Shown piece by piece: positions 1-6,053 of a DNA stretch of 6,190 nt. Both the position numbers and the translations under genes were made by a program. The notes below the pieces were generated by a model that saw only the letters and a program-made list of their open reading frames with translations, was not told where the DNA came from and did not search any database. Source of the DNA: Burkholderiales bacterium (GTDB taxonomy: Bacteria; Pseudomonadota; Gammaproteobacteria; Burkholderiales; Casimicrobiaceae); assembly GCA_025935435.1 (NCBI GenBank), contig JAICVH010000155.1:1-6190 (forward strand), read 5' to 3'. Each line of letters opens with the position of its first letter. Position 1 is the stretch's first letter.

Positions 1-21
1 AATCGTCTGCGGACGGCCGCG

Positions 22-1851
22 TCAGGTGGCGTCGACGCGAATGCGTGCGTAGGAACCGGGAGCCGCTTCGAGCACGGGCAGCTTGCCCTTGCCCGGAACG
101 CGTGGCGCGACTTCGCGATCGAGGTAGGGCCCGATCCATGCGCGCCAGTCGCTCCACCACGAGCCGTCGTGCTGCTCGGCATTCGCGAACCACGTGTCCG
201 CGTCGCCGTCGAGCGCGTCGTTCGTCCAGTAGCCGTACTTGTTCGCCGAAGGCGGGTTGATCATCCCCGCGATGTGCCCGGAACCGGACAGCACGAAGCG
301 TGCGGGCCCCTTCATCAATCCCGGTCCCGCGTACGTCGTCTTCCATGGGGCGATGTGATCTTCCATCGCCGATACGAAATACGCCGGCACGTGCACTTTC
401 GCGAGATCGATCGGCACGCCGGCGAGCGTCAGGCCGCCCGGTTCGCGCAGCCGGTTCTGCATGTACATGTTGCGCAGGTAGTAGCTGTGCATCTGTGCCG
501 GCATTCGCGTCGAATCGCAATTCCAGTGCAGCAGGTCGAACGGGAACGGATCCCGGCCGAGCAGGTAATTGTTGATGACGAACGACCAGATCAGGTCGTT
601 CGCACGCAGCAGGTTGAACGTGTTGGCCATCTCGGTACCTTCGAGATAGCCGCGTTCCTGCATCTTCTTCTCGAGCGAGGACACCTGGTCCTCGTCGATG
701 AACACTTCGAGTTCGCCCGCTTCGGTGAAGTCGACGAGCGCCGTCATGAACGTCGCGCTCGCGATACGCTTCTGTTTTTTCCTGGCCGCGAGGTAGCCGA
801 GCGTCGCGGCGAGCAGCGTCCCGCCGAGGCAGTAACCGACGACGTTCGCATCGGGTTCGCCGGTCGCCTGCTCGATCGCGTCGAGCGCAGCGAGCGGGCC
901 TTCGAGCAGGTAATCCTCGAAGTCCTTGTGCGCGAGCTTCTCGTCGGGATTCACCCACGAGATGACGAAAACGGTCATTCCTTCGTTCACCGCCCAGCGG
1001 ATGAACGAGTTCTTCTCGCGCAGATCGAGGATGTAGTACTTGTTGATCCACGGCGGCATGATCAGCAGCGGCCGCTTCCACACCTTCCTGGTCGTCGGCT
1101 CGTACTGGATCAGCTGCATCAGGTCGTTCTGGAACACGACCTGCCCCGGCGTCGTGGCGATGTTGACGCCGAGCTCGAACGCCTTCGCGTCGGTCATCGA
1201 GATGCGCAGCTGCCCGTTGCCGCGCTCGATGTCGTCGAGCAGATTGTTGAGACCGCGCACGAGGTTCTGCCCGCCGCTGGCGACGGTCTCGCGAAACACT
1301 TCGGGATTCGTCAATGCGAAGTTCGACGGTGCCCACGCGTCGATGTACTGCCGCGTGAAGAAGTCGACTTTCTTCTTCGCAGCGTCGGACAGGCCTTCGA
1401 CGCTTGCGACCTGCTCGTGCAGCCAGCGTGCGGTGATCAGGTACGACTGCTTCACGTAGTCGAACATGAAGTGCTCGTGCCAGCTTGCGTCCTTGAAGCG
1501 CTTGTCGCCCTTCGCCGGCTCGGCAACAGGCAACGCCGGCGCGCCCATCATCCGCAACATCGACGACTGCCACAGGCTCATGTAATCGCGCCAGAGGTTC
1601 ATCTGGCCTTCAGCGAGGCGCACCGGATTGGCGAGCATCTTCGCGGCGAGTTCCATGAACGCCTTGCCGAGGCCCAGTTCGTCGCTCGCGACGGCGGCCT
1701 GCTTGCCCGCATTGCGCACGGCGAAATCGCTGATGAGCTTGGCGCCTTTTTCGGCAGCCGAAGCGAGCGATTCGGTCAGAGCGACCGGGTCGTACCCTCC
1801 GTGCGGAGGCGCCGGTTCTGCAGCGGGAGCGGCGGGGGCGGTCGTCGACAT
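22..1851 (-). CDS. phaC: Class I poly(3-hydroxyalkanoate) synthase PhaC
   Basis: This 609-residue enzyme polymerises (R)-3-hydroxyacyl-CoA, mainly 3-hydroxybutyryl-CoA, into polyhydroxyalkanoate at the granule surface and releases CoA. Seen in the sequence: an Ala/Pro-rich N-terminus (about 1-20), the PhaC N-terminal domain with NPVRLAEGQMNLWRDY near 76-90, and an alpha/beta-hydrolase core from about 255. The lipase-like box GYCLGG (339-344) carries the nucleophile Cys341. The other triad members are Asp498 in AMEDHIAPW and His526 in SGSGHIAGM. These match Cys319, Asp480 and His508 of the Cupriavidus necator enzyme, which is 589 residues; the extra length is mostly N-terminal. The length and the apparent absence of a PhaE/PhaR-type partner in the window fit class I. 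The start is preceded by a weak GAGA ribosome site 6 bases upstream. The gene lies 55 bp after the MBL hydrolase on the same strand. Only 21 bases follow its stop, so a downstream phaA-phaB, usual in this family, would lie outside the window. Confidence 0.97.
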   Translation of the reverse strand: MSTTAPAAPAAEPAPPHGGYDPVALTESLASAAEKGAKLISDFAVRNAGKQAAVASDELGLGKAFMELAAKMLANPVRLAEGQMNLWRDYMSLWQSSMLRMMGAPALPVAEPAKGDKRFKDASWHEHFMFDYVKQSYLITARWLHEQVASVEGLSDAAKKKVDFFTRQYIDAWAPSNFALTNPEVFRETVASGGQNLVRGLNNLLDDIERGNGQLRISMTDAKAFELGVNIATTPGQVVFQNDLMQLIQYEPTTRKVWKRPLLIMPPWINKYYILDLREKNSFIRWAVNEGMTVFVISWVNPDEKLAHKDFEDYLLEGPLAALDAIEQATGEPDANVVGYCLGGTLLAATLGYLAARKKQKRIASATFMTALVDFTEAGELEVFIDEDQVSSLEKKMQERGYLEGTEMANTFNLLRANDLIWSFVINNYLLGRDPFPFDLLHWNCDSTRMPAQMHSYYLRNMYMQNRLREPGGLTLAGVPIDLAKVHVPAYFVSAMEDHIAPWKTTYAGPGLMKGPARFVLSGSGHIAGMINPPSANKYGYWTNDALDGDADTWFANAEQHDGSWWSDWRAWIGPYLDREVAPRVPGKGKLPVLEAAPGSYARIRVDAT

Positions 1852-1881
1852 CGAATTCTCGGCTTCTGCGCTCAGGGCGAC

Positions 1882-1910
1882 ATTTTACGCGGCGGCGCTA
1901 CGGCCTTCAG
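1882..1910 (-). promoter_or_regulatory. Candidate phaC promoter
   Basis: On the minus strand, TAAAAT (1887 to 1882) matches the sigma-70 -10 consensus at five of six positions. With a 17-base spacer it is preceded by CTGAAG (1910 to 1905), only a three-of-six match to TTGACA, which overlaps the stop codon of the MBL gene. Transcription would start near 1875 and give a leader of about 24 bases before phaC. The AT-rich hexamer stands out in this GC-rich DNA, but the weak -35 makes this a guess. phaC could equally be read through from the MBL gene. Confidence 0.27.
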
Positions 1911-2953
1911 GCGGCGTAACGGATCGAGCCGTCGGGTGCGACGCTTCGTTCGGCGCGTCCATCGAGCCACAGATGGTTCAGATGCGCGATCGCCTCGCCC
2001 ATCGCGAAGAACCGCTGTTGCAGGTCGAGCGTCCGCCGGAACAGAACCGGGATCACCTGTTCGGCGGATTGGGGACTGCCTGCAGCAAACAGCGCGCCTC
2101 GCAATTCGTCAAGACGTTCTTCATGATGATGACGCAATGCGACGACGCGCGCCGCGCCGCCACGAAACGGAAGACCATGCGAGGGCAGCACCAGCGCATC
2201 GTCGGCGAGCGTTTCGAAGCGCGCAAGCGATGCCAGGAAACGTGCGACCGGATCGCCATCGGGCTCGCCGGGCCAGACGGCGACGTTGGTGCTGATGCGC
2301 GGAAGGAGCATGTCGCCCGAGATCAGCAACGTTCCATCGGACGATGCGAGCGCGGCGTGTTCGGGCGAATGCCCGTAGCCCGCGACGACGCGCCAGCTGC
2401 GCTCGCCGATGTCGAGCCGATCGCCGTCGATCAGGCGCGTGATCGCATGCGGCGCCTCCGGAACGCCACGGTGATACGGGTTGCCGCGCGCGGCGAGCGA
2501 CGCGAGGTGCTCGGCGGCCATGCCATGCCGCGCGAAGAGTGCGCGCACGTCGGCCTGGCCAAGGCCCGCCTGCTGCTCGATCAGCGCGTGCGCGGCGAGG
2601 AATTCCGCCTGCGTCATCGCGATCGGACATCCGAACCGGGAAGCGAGCCATGCCGCATTGCCGAGGTGATCCGGATGGCAATGCGTGGCGACGATTCTCC
2701 TGAGCGGCCGTCCGCGGAGCGTCGTTTCGAACTGCCGTTGCCAGTGCGCGCGCGTCGGCGCATCGCCGTAACCGCAGTCGACGAGCGTAAAGCCGCTGCC
2801 GTCTTCGAGCAGCCAGACGTTGACGTGGTTGAGTGCGAACGGGAGCGGCATGCGCAGCCACAAAACGCCCGGCGCAATCTCGCGCGCATGTCCGGGTGCC
2901 GGCGGTTCGTCCGTCACTTCGCGCAGCGGCGTGCGCTCGACATGCAGGTCCAT
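1907..2953 (-). CDS. MBL-fold metallo-hydrolase with C-terminal winged-helix-like region (LACTB2-like architecture)
   Basis: This is a 348-residue metallo-beta-lactamase-fold hydrolase. The metal-binding signature is complete: HCHPDH at 91-96 (His91, His93, Asp95, His96), His195 in GYGHSPEH, Asp214 in ISGDMLL and His259 in LPSHGLPF. These normally hold two metal ions, usually zinc. After about residue 270 the segment with SPQSAEQVIPVLF, then AHLNHLWLDGRAER and DGSIRY, resembles the winged-helix region that follows the MBL core in LACTB2-type proteins. No signal peptide is evident, so it is probably cytoplasmic. The ATG at 2953 is chosen because family members start shortly before the REIAPGVLWLRMPLPF stretch; upstream ATGs at 3040 and 3022 would run into the divergent regulator. 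The only good Shine-Dalgarno, GGAGG (2976 to 2972), is 18 bases from this ATG, which is unusually far. The substrate is unknown: thioester, lactone and RNA hydrolysis are all known in the superfamily. Its position directly before phaC suggests an acyl-CoA or PHA link, but that is inference. Confidence 0.88.
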   Translation of the reverse strand: MDLHVERTPLREVTDEPPAPGHAREIAPGVLWLRMPLPFALNHVNVWLLEDGSGFTLVDCGYGDAPTRAHWQRQFETTLRGRPLRRIVATHCHPDHLGNAAWLASRFGCPIAMTQAEFLAAHALIEQQAGLGQADVRALFARHGMAAEHLASLAARGNPYHRGVPEAPHAITRLIDGDRLDIGERSWRVVAGYGHSPEHAALASSDGTLLISGDMLLPRISTNVAVWPGEPDGDPVARFLASLARFETLADDALVLPSHGLPFRGGAARVVALRHHHEERLDELRGALFAAGSPQSAEQVIPVLFRRTLDLQQRFFAMGEAIAHLNHLWLDGRAERSVAPDGSIRYAA

Positions 2954-2964
2954 CGCCGTATGGT
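2937..2964 (+). promoter_or_regulatory. Candidate promoter for the merR-led operon
   Basis: TCGACA (2937-2942) matches the -35 consensus at five of six positions. It is followed after 16 bases by TATGGT (2959-2964), a four-of-six -10. Transcription would begin near 2971, about 50 bases before the regulator's ATG. Shifting to GGTATC or GTATCG as the -10 gives spacers of 19 or 20 bases, the long spacing typical of promoters that MerR proteins activate, but with poorer hexamers. The site overlaps the first codons of the MBL gene on the other strand. Confidence 0.28.
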
Positions 2965-3020
2965 ATCGTGGCCTCCAAGCCGCGAATGCCGGTTTGCGTC
3001 GGTCACGTTCCTCGCATCGC
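2954..3020. promoter_or_regulatory. Divergent intergenic control region with two imperfect dyads
   Basis: This 67-bp gap separates the start of the minus-strand MBL gene from the start of the plus-strand MerR regulator, where a MerR-family protein would commonly bind. Two imperfect inverted repeats are visible. One is CGTGGC-N6-GCCGCG (2967-2984, five of six pairs). The other is CGCGAA-N6-TTTGCG (2981-2998, five Watson-Crick pairs plus one G/T). They overlap by four bases. The first also covers the GGAGG in front of the MBL gene. Short GC-rich dyads arise easily by chance, so operator function is only a possibility. Confidence 0.35.
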
Positions 3021-3440
3021 ATGTCCGCTTCGAGCCGCATTGCCGCTGCGCCGACGCCGCGCCCGTCGTACCGGATCTCCGATCTCGCGCAGGAATTCGC
3101 GCTGACGACGCGGGCGATCCGCTTCTACGAGGATTGCGGCCTGCTCGCGCCGAAGCGCGACAAGCGGACGCGTGTGTATGGCGAGCGCGAGCGTGTACGG
3201 CTGAAGCTGATCCTGCGTGGCAAGCGACTCGGCCTCGCGCTGTCGGAAATCGGCGAGCTGCTCGATCTCTATGAAGTGCGGCGTAACGAGAAGGCACAGT
3301 TGACCGCGTTCCTCGGCATGCTCGCGGAGCGCCGCACGCGTCTTCTGCAGCAGCGCGAGGACATCGAGGTCGTGCTCGCCGAGATCGATGGCATCGAGCG
3401 TGAATGCCGGCGCAGGTTGGCAACTGCTGATCGGGGGTAA
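3021..3440 (+). CDS. MerR-family transcriptional regulator, LiuR-like
   Basis: This is a 139-residue DNA-binding regulator. The N-terminal winged helix-turn-helix is clear: YRISDLAQEFALTTRAIRFY (17-36), then EDCGLLAPKR and the wing around TRVYGERERVRLKLILRGKR (50-69). A long coiled-coil dimerisation helix with many Arg, Gln and Glu residues follows (about 87-133). The cysteine pattern of metal sensors such as MerR or CueR is missing, since Cys39 and Cys129 are the only cysteines. The sequence, especially RLKLILRGKRLGLALSEIGELLDLYE, resembles LiuR, known in proteobacteria to control leucine/isovalerate and related acyl-CoA degradation. The neighbouring thiolase and acyl-CoA dehydrogenase fit that role. 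The ATG at 3021 gives the usual family N-terminus, but no Shine-Dalgarno precedes it; an in-frame extension to 2820 would overlap the MBL gene and is unlikely. The stop lies 5 bases before the thioesterase start, which indicates co-transcription. The gene symbol is left blank because orthology to liuR is not proven. Confidence 0.92.
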   Translation: MSASSRIAAAPTPRPSYRISDLAQEFALTTRAIRFYEDCGLLAPKRDKRTRVYGERERVRLKLILRGKRLGLALSEIGELLDLYEVRRNEKAQLTAFLGMLAERRTRLLQQREDIEVVLAEIDGIERECRRRLATADRG

Positions 3441-3445
3441 TTGCC

Positions 3446-3922
3446 TTGAGCGTTCCTTCGCATGCGTCGTTGCCGTTCAAGCCTGCGTTTGCGGGTTACG
3501 CGGCGCGCGTCGCTGCGAGCTTTGCGCGCCAGGGTGCAATGGCGTTGATCGGCGCAGAACTCGTGGATGTTTCGCCGGGACATTGCGCGATCGCGCTGGT
3601 GCCGCGCATGGAAGTCTCGCAGCAGCACGGCTACGTGCACGCGGGCGTGCTCGCTGCCTTGGTCGACACGGCGGGCGGGTACGCCGGCTACACGCTGTTT
3701 CCCGAGGACAGCTCGGTGCTGACCGTCGAGTTCAAGCTCAATCTGCTCGCACCGGCGCAGGGTGATCGCGTCGTCGCCGAAGGTTACGTCGTCAAGCCGG
3801 GACGCACGCTTGCGATCACGCGCGGCGAAGTTCACGCCGAGCGCAACGGCGCACGCACGCTGGTCGCATTGATGCAGCAGACGCTGATGGTGATGCACGG
3901 CAAGCCGGATGACGCGCGATGA
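3446..3922 (+). CDS. PaaI-family hotdog-fold thioesterase
   Basis: This 158-residue single-domain hotdog protein is expected to hydrolyse acyl-CoA thioesters to free acid and CoA in the cytoplasm. The signature HGYVHAGVLAALVDTAGGYA (61-80) contains the conserved His-Gly pair and Asp74 at the place of the catalytic acid of PaaI enzymes. The strand TVEFKLNLLAPAQGDRVVAE (93-112) and the VVKPGRTLAITRGEV stretch (115-129) complete the fold. The start is a TTG at 3446, supported by a GGGGG tract 8-9 bases upstream and by an N-terminus (FAGYAARVAASFARQGAM) that family members share. The next ATG at 3539 would remove that helix. The gene begins 5 bases after the regulator and its stop overlaps the ATG of the DUF1272 gene as ATGA, so the three are probably translated from one message. 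The substrate cannot be told; short-chain or aromatic acyl-CoA are the usual candidates. Confidence 0.92.
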   Translation: MSVPSHASLPFKPAFAGYAARVAASFARQGAMALIGAELVDVSPGHCAIALVPRMEVSQQHGYVHAGVLAALVDTAGGYAGYTLFPEDSSVLTVEFKLNLLAPAQGDRVVAEGYVVKPGRTLAITRGEVHAERNGARTLVALMQQTLMVMHGKPDDAR

Positions 3923-4104
3923 CGCTGGCGATGAAACCGGCGTGCGAGCGATGCGCGACCCCGCTGCCGCTGTCGAGCGCGGACGCACGCATCTGCAGCC
4001 ACGAATGCACGTTCTGCAGGACCTGCGCGAACGCGATCCACGACCGTTGCCCGAATTGTGGCGGCGAACTCGTCGCACGGCCGCGGCGCACTGCCGCCGA
4101 ATGA
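3919..4104 (+). CDS. DUF1272 family small cysteine-rich protein
   Basis: This 61-residue protein has eight cysteines: C9 and C12 (CERC), C26, C30, C33 and C36 (ICSHECTFCRTC), and C44 and C47 (CPNC). The closing segment is GGELVARPRR. The paired CxxC knuckles predict two bound zinc ions or a similar metal cluster. The pattern matches DUF1272, a bacterial family of unknown function. The start at 3919 fits the family's usual MxLxMKPxCExC opening, though an ATG at 3931 would also keep every cysteine. The gene's ATG overlaps the thioesterase stop (ATGA) and no good ribosome site precedes it, so translation is probably coupled to the thioesterase. The C-terminus is basic. A role as an adaptor, nucleic-acid binder or metal-dependent partner of the thioesterase is possible, but nothing in the sequence decides it. 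The thiolase follows 48 bases downstream. Confidence 0.9.
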   Translation: MTLAMKPACERCATPLPLSSADARICSHECTFCRTCANAIHDRCPNCGGELVARPRRTAAE

Positions 4105-4140
4105 AAACGTGAGCTGCGGCACAATCCATGAGTCCCGCTG

Positions 4141-4146
4141 AAGGAA
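4141..4146 (+). promoter_or_regulatory. Ribosome binding site of the thiolase gene
   Basis: AAGGAA lies 6-7 bases before the ATG at 4153. It is the best Shine-Dalgarno in the plus-strand cluster and fixes the thiolase start. It suggests the thiolase is translated independently and more strongly than the coupled genes in front of it. Confidence 0.75.
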
Positions 4147-4152
4147 TCGAGC

Positions 4153-5343
4153 ATGGCCACGACCAATGACCCCGTCGTCATCGTGGGTGCCGCACGTACC
4201 CCCATGGGCGGCTTCCAGGGCGAATTCGCGCCGCTGACGGCGAGCGACCTCGGCGCCGTTGCGATCAAGGCAGCCGTCGAGCGCGCTGCAATCGCGCCAA
4301 CCGACGTCGAGCGCACGATTTTCGGCTGCGTGCTGCCCGCAGGTCAGGGGCAGGCGCCGGCGCGCCAGGCCTCGATCAAGGCGGGGTTGCCGTTGTCGAC
4401 TGCGTGCACGACCGTCAACAAGATGTGCGGCTCGGCGATGGAGGCGATGATCATTGCGCACGACGCGCTCGTCGCACGTTCGGCCGACGTCATCGTCGCC
4501 GGGGGCATGGAGAGCATGTCGAATGCGCCGTACCTGATGCCGAAGGCGCGCTCGGGGTATCGGATGGCGCACCAGACCGTCTACGACCACATGTTCCTCG
4601 ACGGACTCGAGGACGCCTACGACAAGGGCCGGCTGATGGGTACGTTTGCCGAGGACTGCGCAACCGCGTTCGCCTTCACGCGCGAGGCGCAGGACGACTT
4701 CGCCCGCACGTCGCTGTCGCGCGCGCTCGCGGCGAACCAGGACGGGACGTTCGACTGGGAAATCGCGCCAGTCACCGTGACGGGAAAGAAAGGCGACATC
4801 GTCGTCGATCACGACGAGCAGCCGGCCAAGGCGACTCCGGAGAAGATTCCTTCGCTCAAGCCGGCGTTTCGGAAGGACGGCACGGTCACCGCGGCGAATT
4901 CGAGCTCGATTTCCGATGGTGCGGCGGCGGTCGTCATGATGCGGCGTTCCACGGCCGAGGCGCGTGGCCTGAAGCCGCTCGCGATCATCGTCGGCCATGC
5001 GACGCATGCGCAGGAGCCGGGACAGTTCACGACGGCGCCGGTCGGCGCGATTCGCAAGCTGTACGAGAAGACCGGATGGAGCTCGCGTGACGTCGACCTG
5101 TTCGAAGTGAACGAAGCCTTCGCAGTCGTAACGATGGCGGCGATGCGGGAGCACGCTATTCCACACGAGCGGATGAACGTTCACGGCGGTGCCTGCGCGC
5201 TCGGTCACCCCATCGGCGCTTCCGGCGCTCGGATCGTTGTGACGCTGCTCGGCGCGTTGCGCAAACAGGGCAAGACACGCGGCGTTGCGGCCTTGTGCAT
5301 CGGCGGCGGCGAAGCGACGGCGCTCGCGATCGAGCGCGTGTAG
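4153..5343 (+). CDS. Acetyl-CoA C-acyltransferase (thiolase)
   Basis: This 396-residue thiolase cleaves 3-ketoacyl-CoA with CoA, or condenses two acyl-CoAs. All catalytic elements are present: nucleophile Cys92 in VNKMCGSAMEAM, Asn320 in VNEAFA, His352 in GGACALGHPIGASGAR and the acid/base Cys382 in LCIGGGEATA. They align with Cys89, Asn316, His348 and Cys378 of the Zoogloea biosynthetic enzyme. The loop with HMFLDGLEDAYDKGRLMGTFAE (146-167) is of the short-chain acetoacetyl-CoA type. Two features differ from typical PhaA: EVNEAF in place of EANEAF, and GGGEATA in place of GGGMGVA. Together with the LiuR-like regulator and the acyl-CoA dehydrogenase, this favours a degradative role (acetoacetyl-CoA or 2-methylacetoacetyl-CoA) over PHB precursor synthesis, but that is inference. 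A 48-bp gap separates it from DUF1272; a CACAAT (4120-4125) there could be a -10 element but lacks a matching -35. The LysE gene starts 7 bases after the stop. Confidence 0.95.
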   Translation: MATTNDPVVIVGAARTPMGGFQGEFAPLTASDLGAVAIKAAVERAAIAPTDVERTIFGCVLPAGQGQAPARQASIKAGLPLSTACTTVNKMCGSAMEAMIIAHDALVARSADVIVAGGMESMSNAPYLMPKARSGYRMAHQTVYDHMFLDGLEDAYDKGRLMGTFAEDCATAFAFTREAQDDFARTSLSRALAANQDGTFDWEIAPVTVTGKKGDIVVDHDEQPAKATPEKIPSLKPAFRKDGTVTAANSSSISDGAAAVVMMRRSTAEARGLKPLAIIVGHATHAQEPGQFTTAPVGAIRKLYEKTGWSSRDVDLFEVNEAFAVVTMAAMREHAIPHERMNVHGGACALGHPIGASGARIVVTLLGALRKQGKTRGVAALCIGGGEATALAIERV

Positions 5344-5350
5344 CGACGCG

Positions 5351-5980
5351 ATGCTTCCGCTCGACACCTGGCTCTTGTTCTGTCTCGCGTGCGTCGCGCT
5401 CGCCGCCACGCCCGGACCGAACATGCTGTTCCTCGTATCGCGCACGCTGGCGCAGGGTCGCGCGGCGGGATTCGTGTCGCTCGCGGGCACTTCGGCCGGG
5501 TTCGCGCTGCATGCGCTCGCCGCTGCGCTCGGACTGTCGGCGCTGCTCGCAGCAGTACCGCTCGCCTATGAAGTCGTTCGTTGGGCCGGCGCGATCTACC
5601 TCGCGTGGCTTGCGCTCATCACCTGGCGCGCGAGCGCAGCGGACGACTCGAGCGTCGCGGCCCCGCACGCTGCACCGGGCCGCATGTTCCGCCAGGGGCT
5701 GTTCACGTCGGTGTTGAATCCGAAGGTTGCCGTGTTCCAGCTGGCGCTGTTCCCCCAGTTCGTCGATCCCGCACGCGGCAGCGTTCTCGTGCAGAGCCTT
5801 GCGCTTGCGCTGACGCAGCTCGTCATCGTCGTCGCCGGCGATTCCGTCTGTGTGGCGGCAGCAACCGGTGCGCGCCGCTGGTTTGCCGCACGACCGCAGT
5901 GGGGACGCTGGTCGAAGCGCGCGCTCGCCGGCGTGTTCGCTGCGCTCGCTGCGCGCCTCGCGATCCAGTCGAGGGTTTGA
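5351..5980 (+). CDS. LysE/RhtB-family amino-acid exporter
   Basis: This is a 209-residue inner-membrane protein with about six hydrophobic segments (roughly 5-27, 38-63, 66-92, 115-138, 145-170 and 188-206). The diagnostic ATPGPNMLFLVSRTLAQGR motif (19-37) and the second signature GLFTSVLNPKVAVFQLALFP (116-135) identify the LysE/RhtB superfamily, whose members export amino acids or related small molecules using the proton-motive force. The hydrophilic stretch at 94-113 between segments 3 and 4 is the usual loop. The start at 5351 is the first ATG that gives a proper first membrane segment. It lies 7 bases after the thiolase stop with no clear Shine-Dalgarno, so coupling to thiolase translation is likely. 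The transported substrate is unknown. Given its neighbours, an amino acid whose breakdown feeds this acyl-CoA pathway, such as a branched-chain one, is a reasonable guess but only that. Confidence 0.92.
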   Translation: MLPLDTWLLFCLACVALAATPGPNMLFLVSRTLAQGRAAGFVSLAGTSAGFALHALAAALGLSALLAAVPLAYEVVRWAGAIYLAWLALITWRASAADDSSVAAPHAAPGRMFRQGLFTSVLNPKVAVFQLALFPQFVDPARGSVLVQSLALALTQLVIVVAGDSVCVAAATGARRWFAARPQWGRWSKRALAGVFAALAARLAIQSRV

Positions 5981-6053
5981 TGCGCGGGTCGGACCGGACG
6001 TGGGGCTGCGACTCGCGAACAGGGCGTCCAACCCAACCTTTCGTGTTGAATCC
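5981..6053 (+). other. Intergenic gap between the LysE gene and acyl-CoA dehydrogenase
   Basis: This is the longest gap between plus-strand genes here. I see no stem-loop with a T-run, so no factor-independent terminator, and no convincing -35/-10 pair. A 27-codon reading frame (5980-6063) opens at an ATG overlapping the LysE stop as TGATG and closes just inside the dehydrogenase start. Its peptide, ending in two cysteines, resembles nothing I recognise, and it is not called as a gene. Confidence 0.5.

Noticed and set aside
1..21. Possible transcription terminator after phaC
   Set aside because: Only 21 bases are available, and no hairpin with a T-run is visible. phaA and phaB often follow phaC in the same operon in relatives.
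169..2295. A 708-codon open frame on the plus strand opposite phaC and the MBL gene
   Set aside because: It is antisense to two genes with complete catalytic motifs. Its composition (very rich in Val, His, Arg and Glu, no domain pattern) is typical of a shadow frame produced by GC-rich codon bias.
2820..3020. In-frame upstream extension of the MerR regulator by 67 codons
   Set aside because: The added residues are unlike the family, overlap the MBL gene, and the family N-terminus fits the ATG at 3021.
2954..3040. Upstream starts (3040 or 3022) for the MBL hydrolase
   Set aside because: The added residues are Arg-rich and non-conserved, and they would overlap the start of the divergent regulator.
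1628..3274. A 548-codon open frame on the plus strand spanning the phaC start, the MBL gene and part of the regulator
   Set aside because: It crosses three well-supported genes on both strands and shows no recognisable domain.
4120..4125. CACAAT as the -10 of a separate thiolase promoter
   Set aside because: It is a four-of-six match, and no -35-like hexamer lies 15-18 bases upstream. It is mentioned only as a possibility under the thiolase.
3832..5490. A 552-codon minus-strand frame opposite the thiolase
   Set aside because: It is rich in Arg, Ala and His, has no motifs, and lies opposite a thiolase with all active-site residues. It is a GC-bias artefact.
6000..6002. In-frame GTG as an earlier start for the acyl-CoA dehydrogenase
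   Set aside because: It would add 18 residues unlike the family N-terminus, which begins right before LTDEQ.
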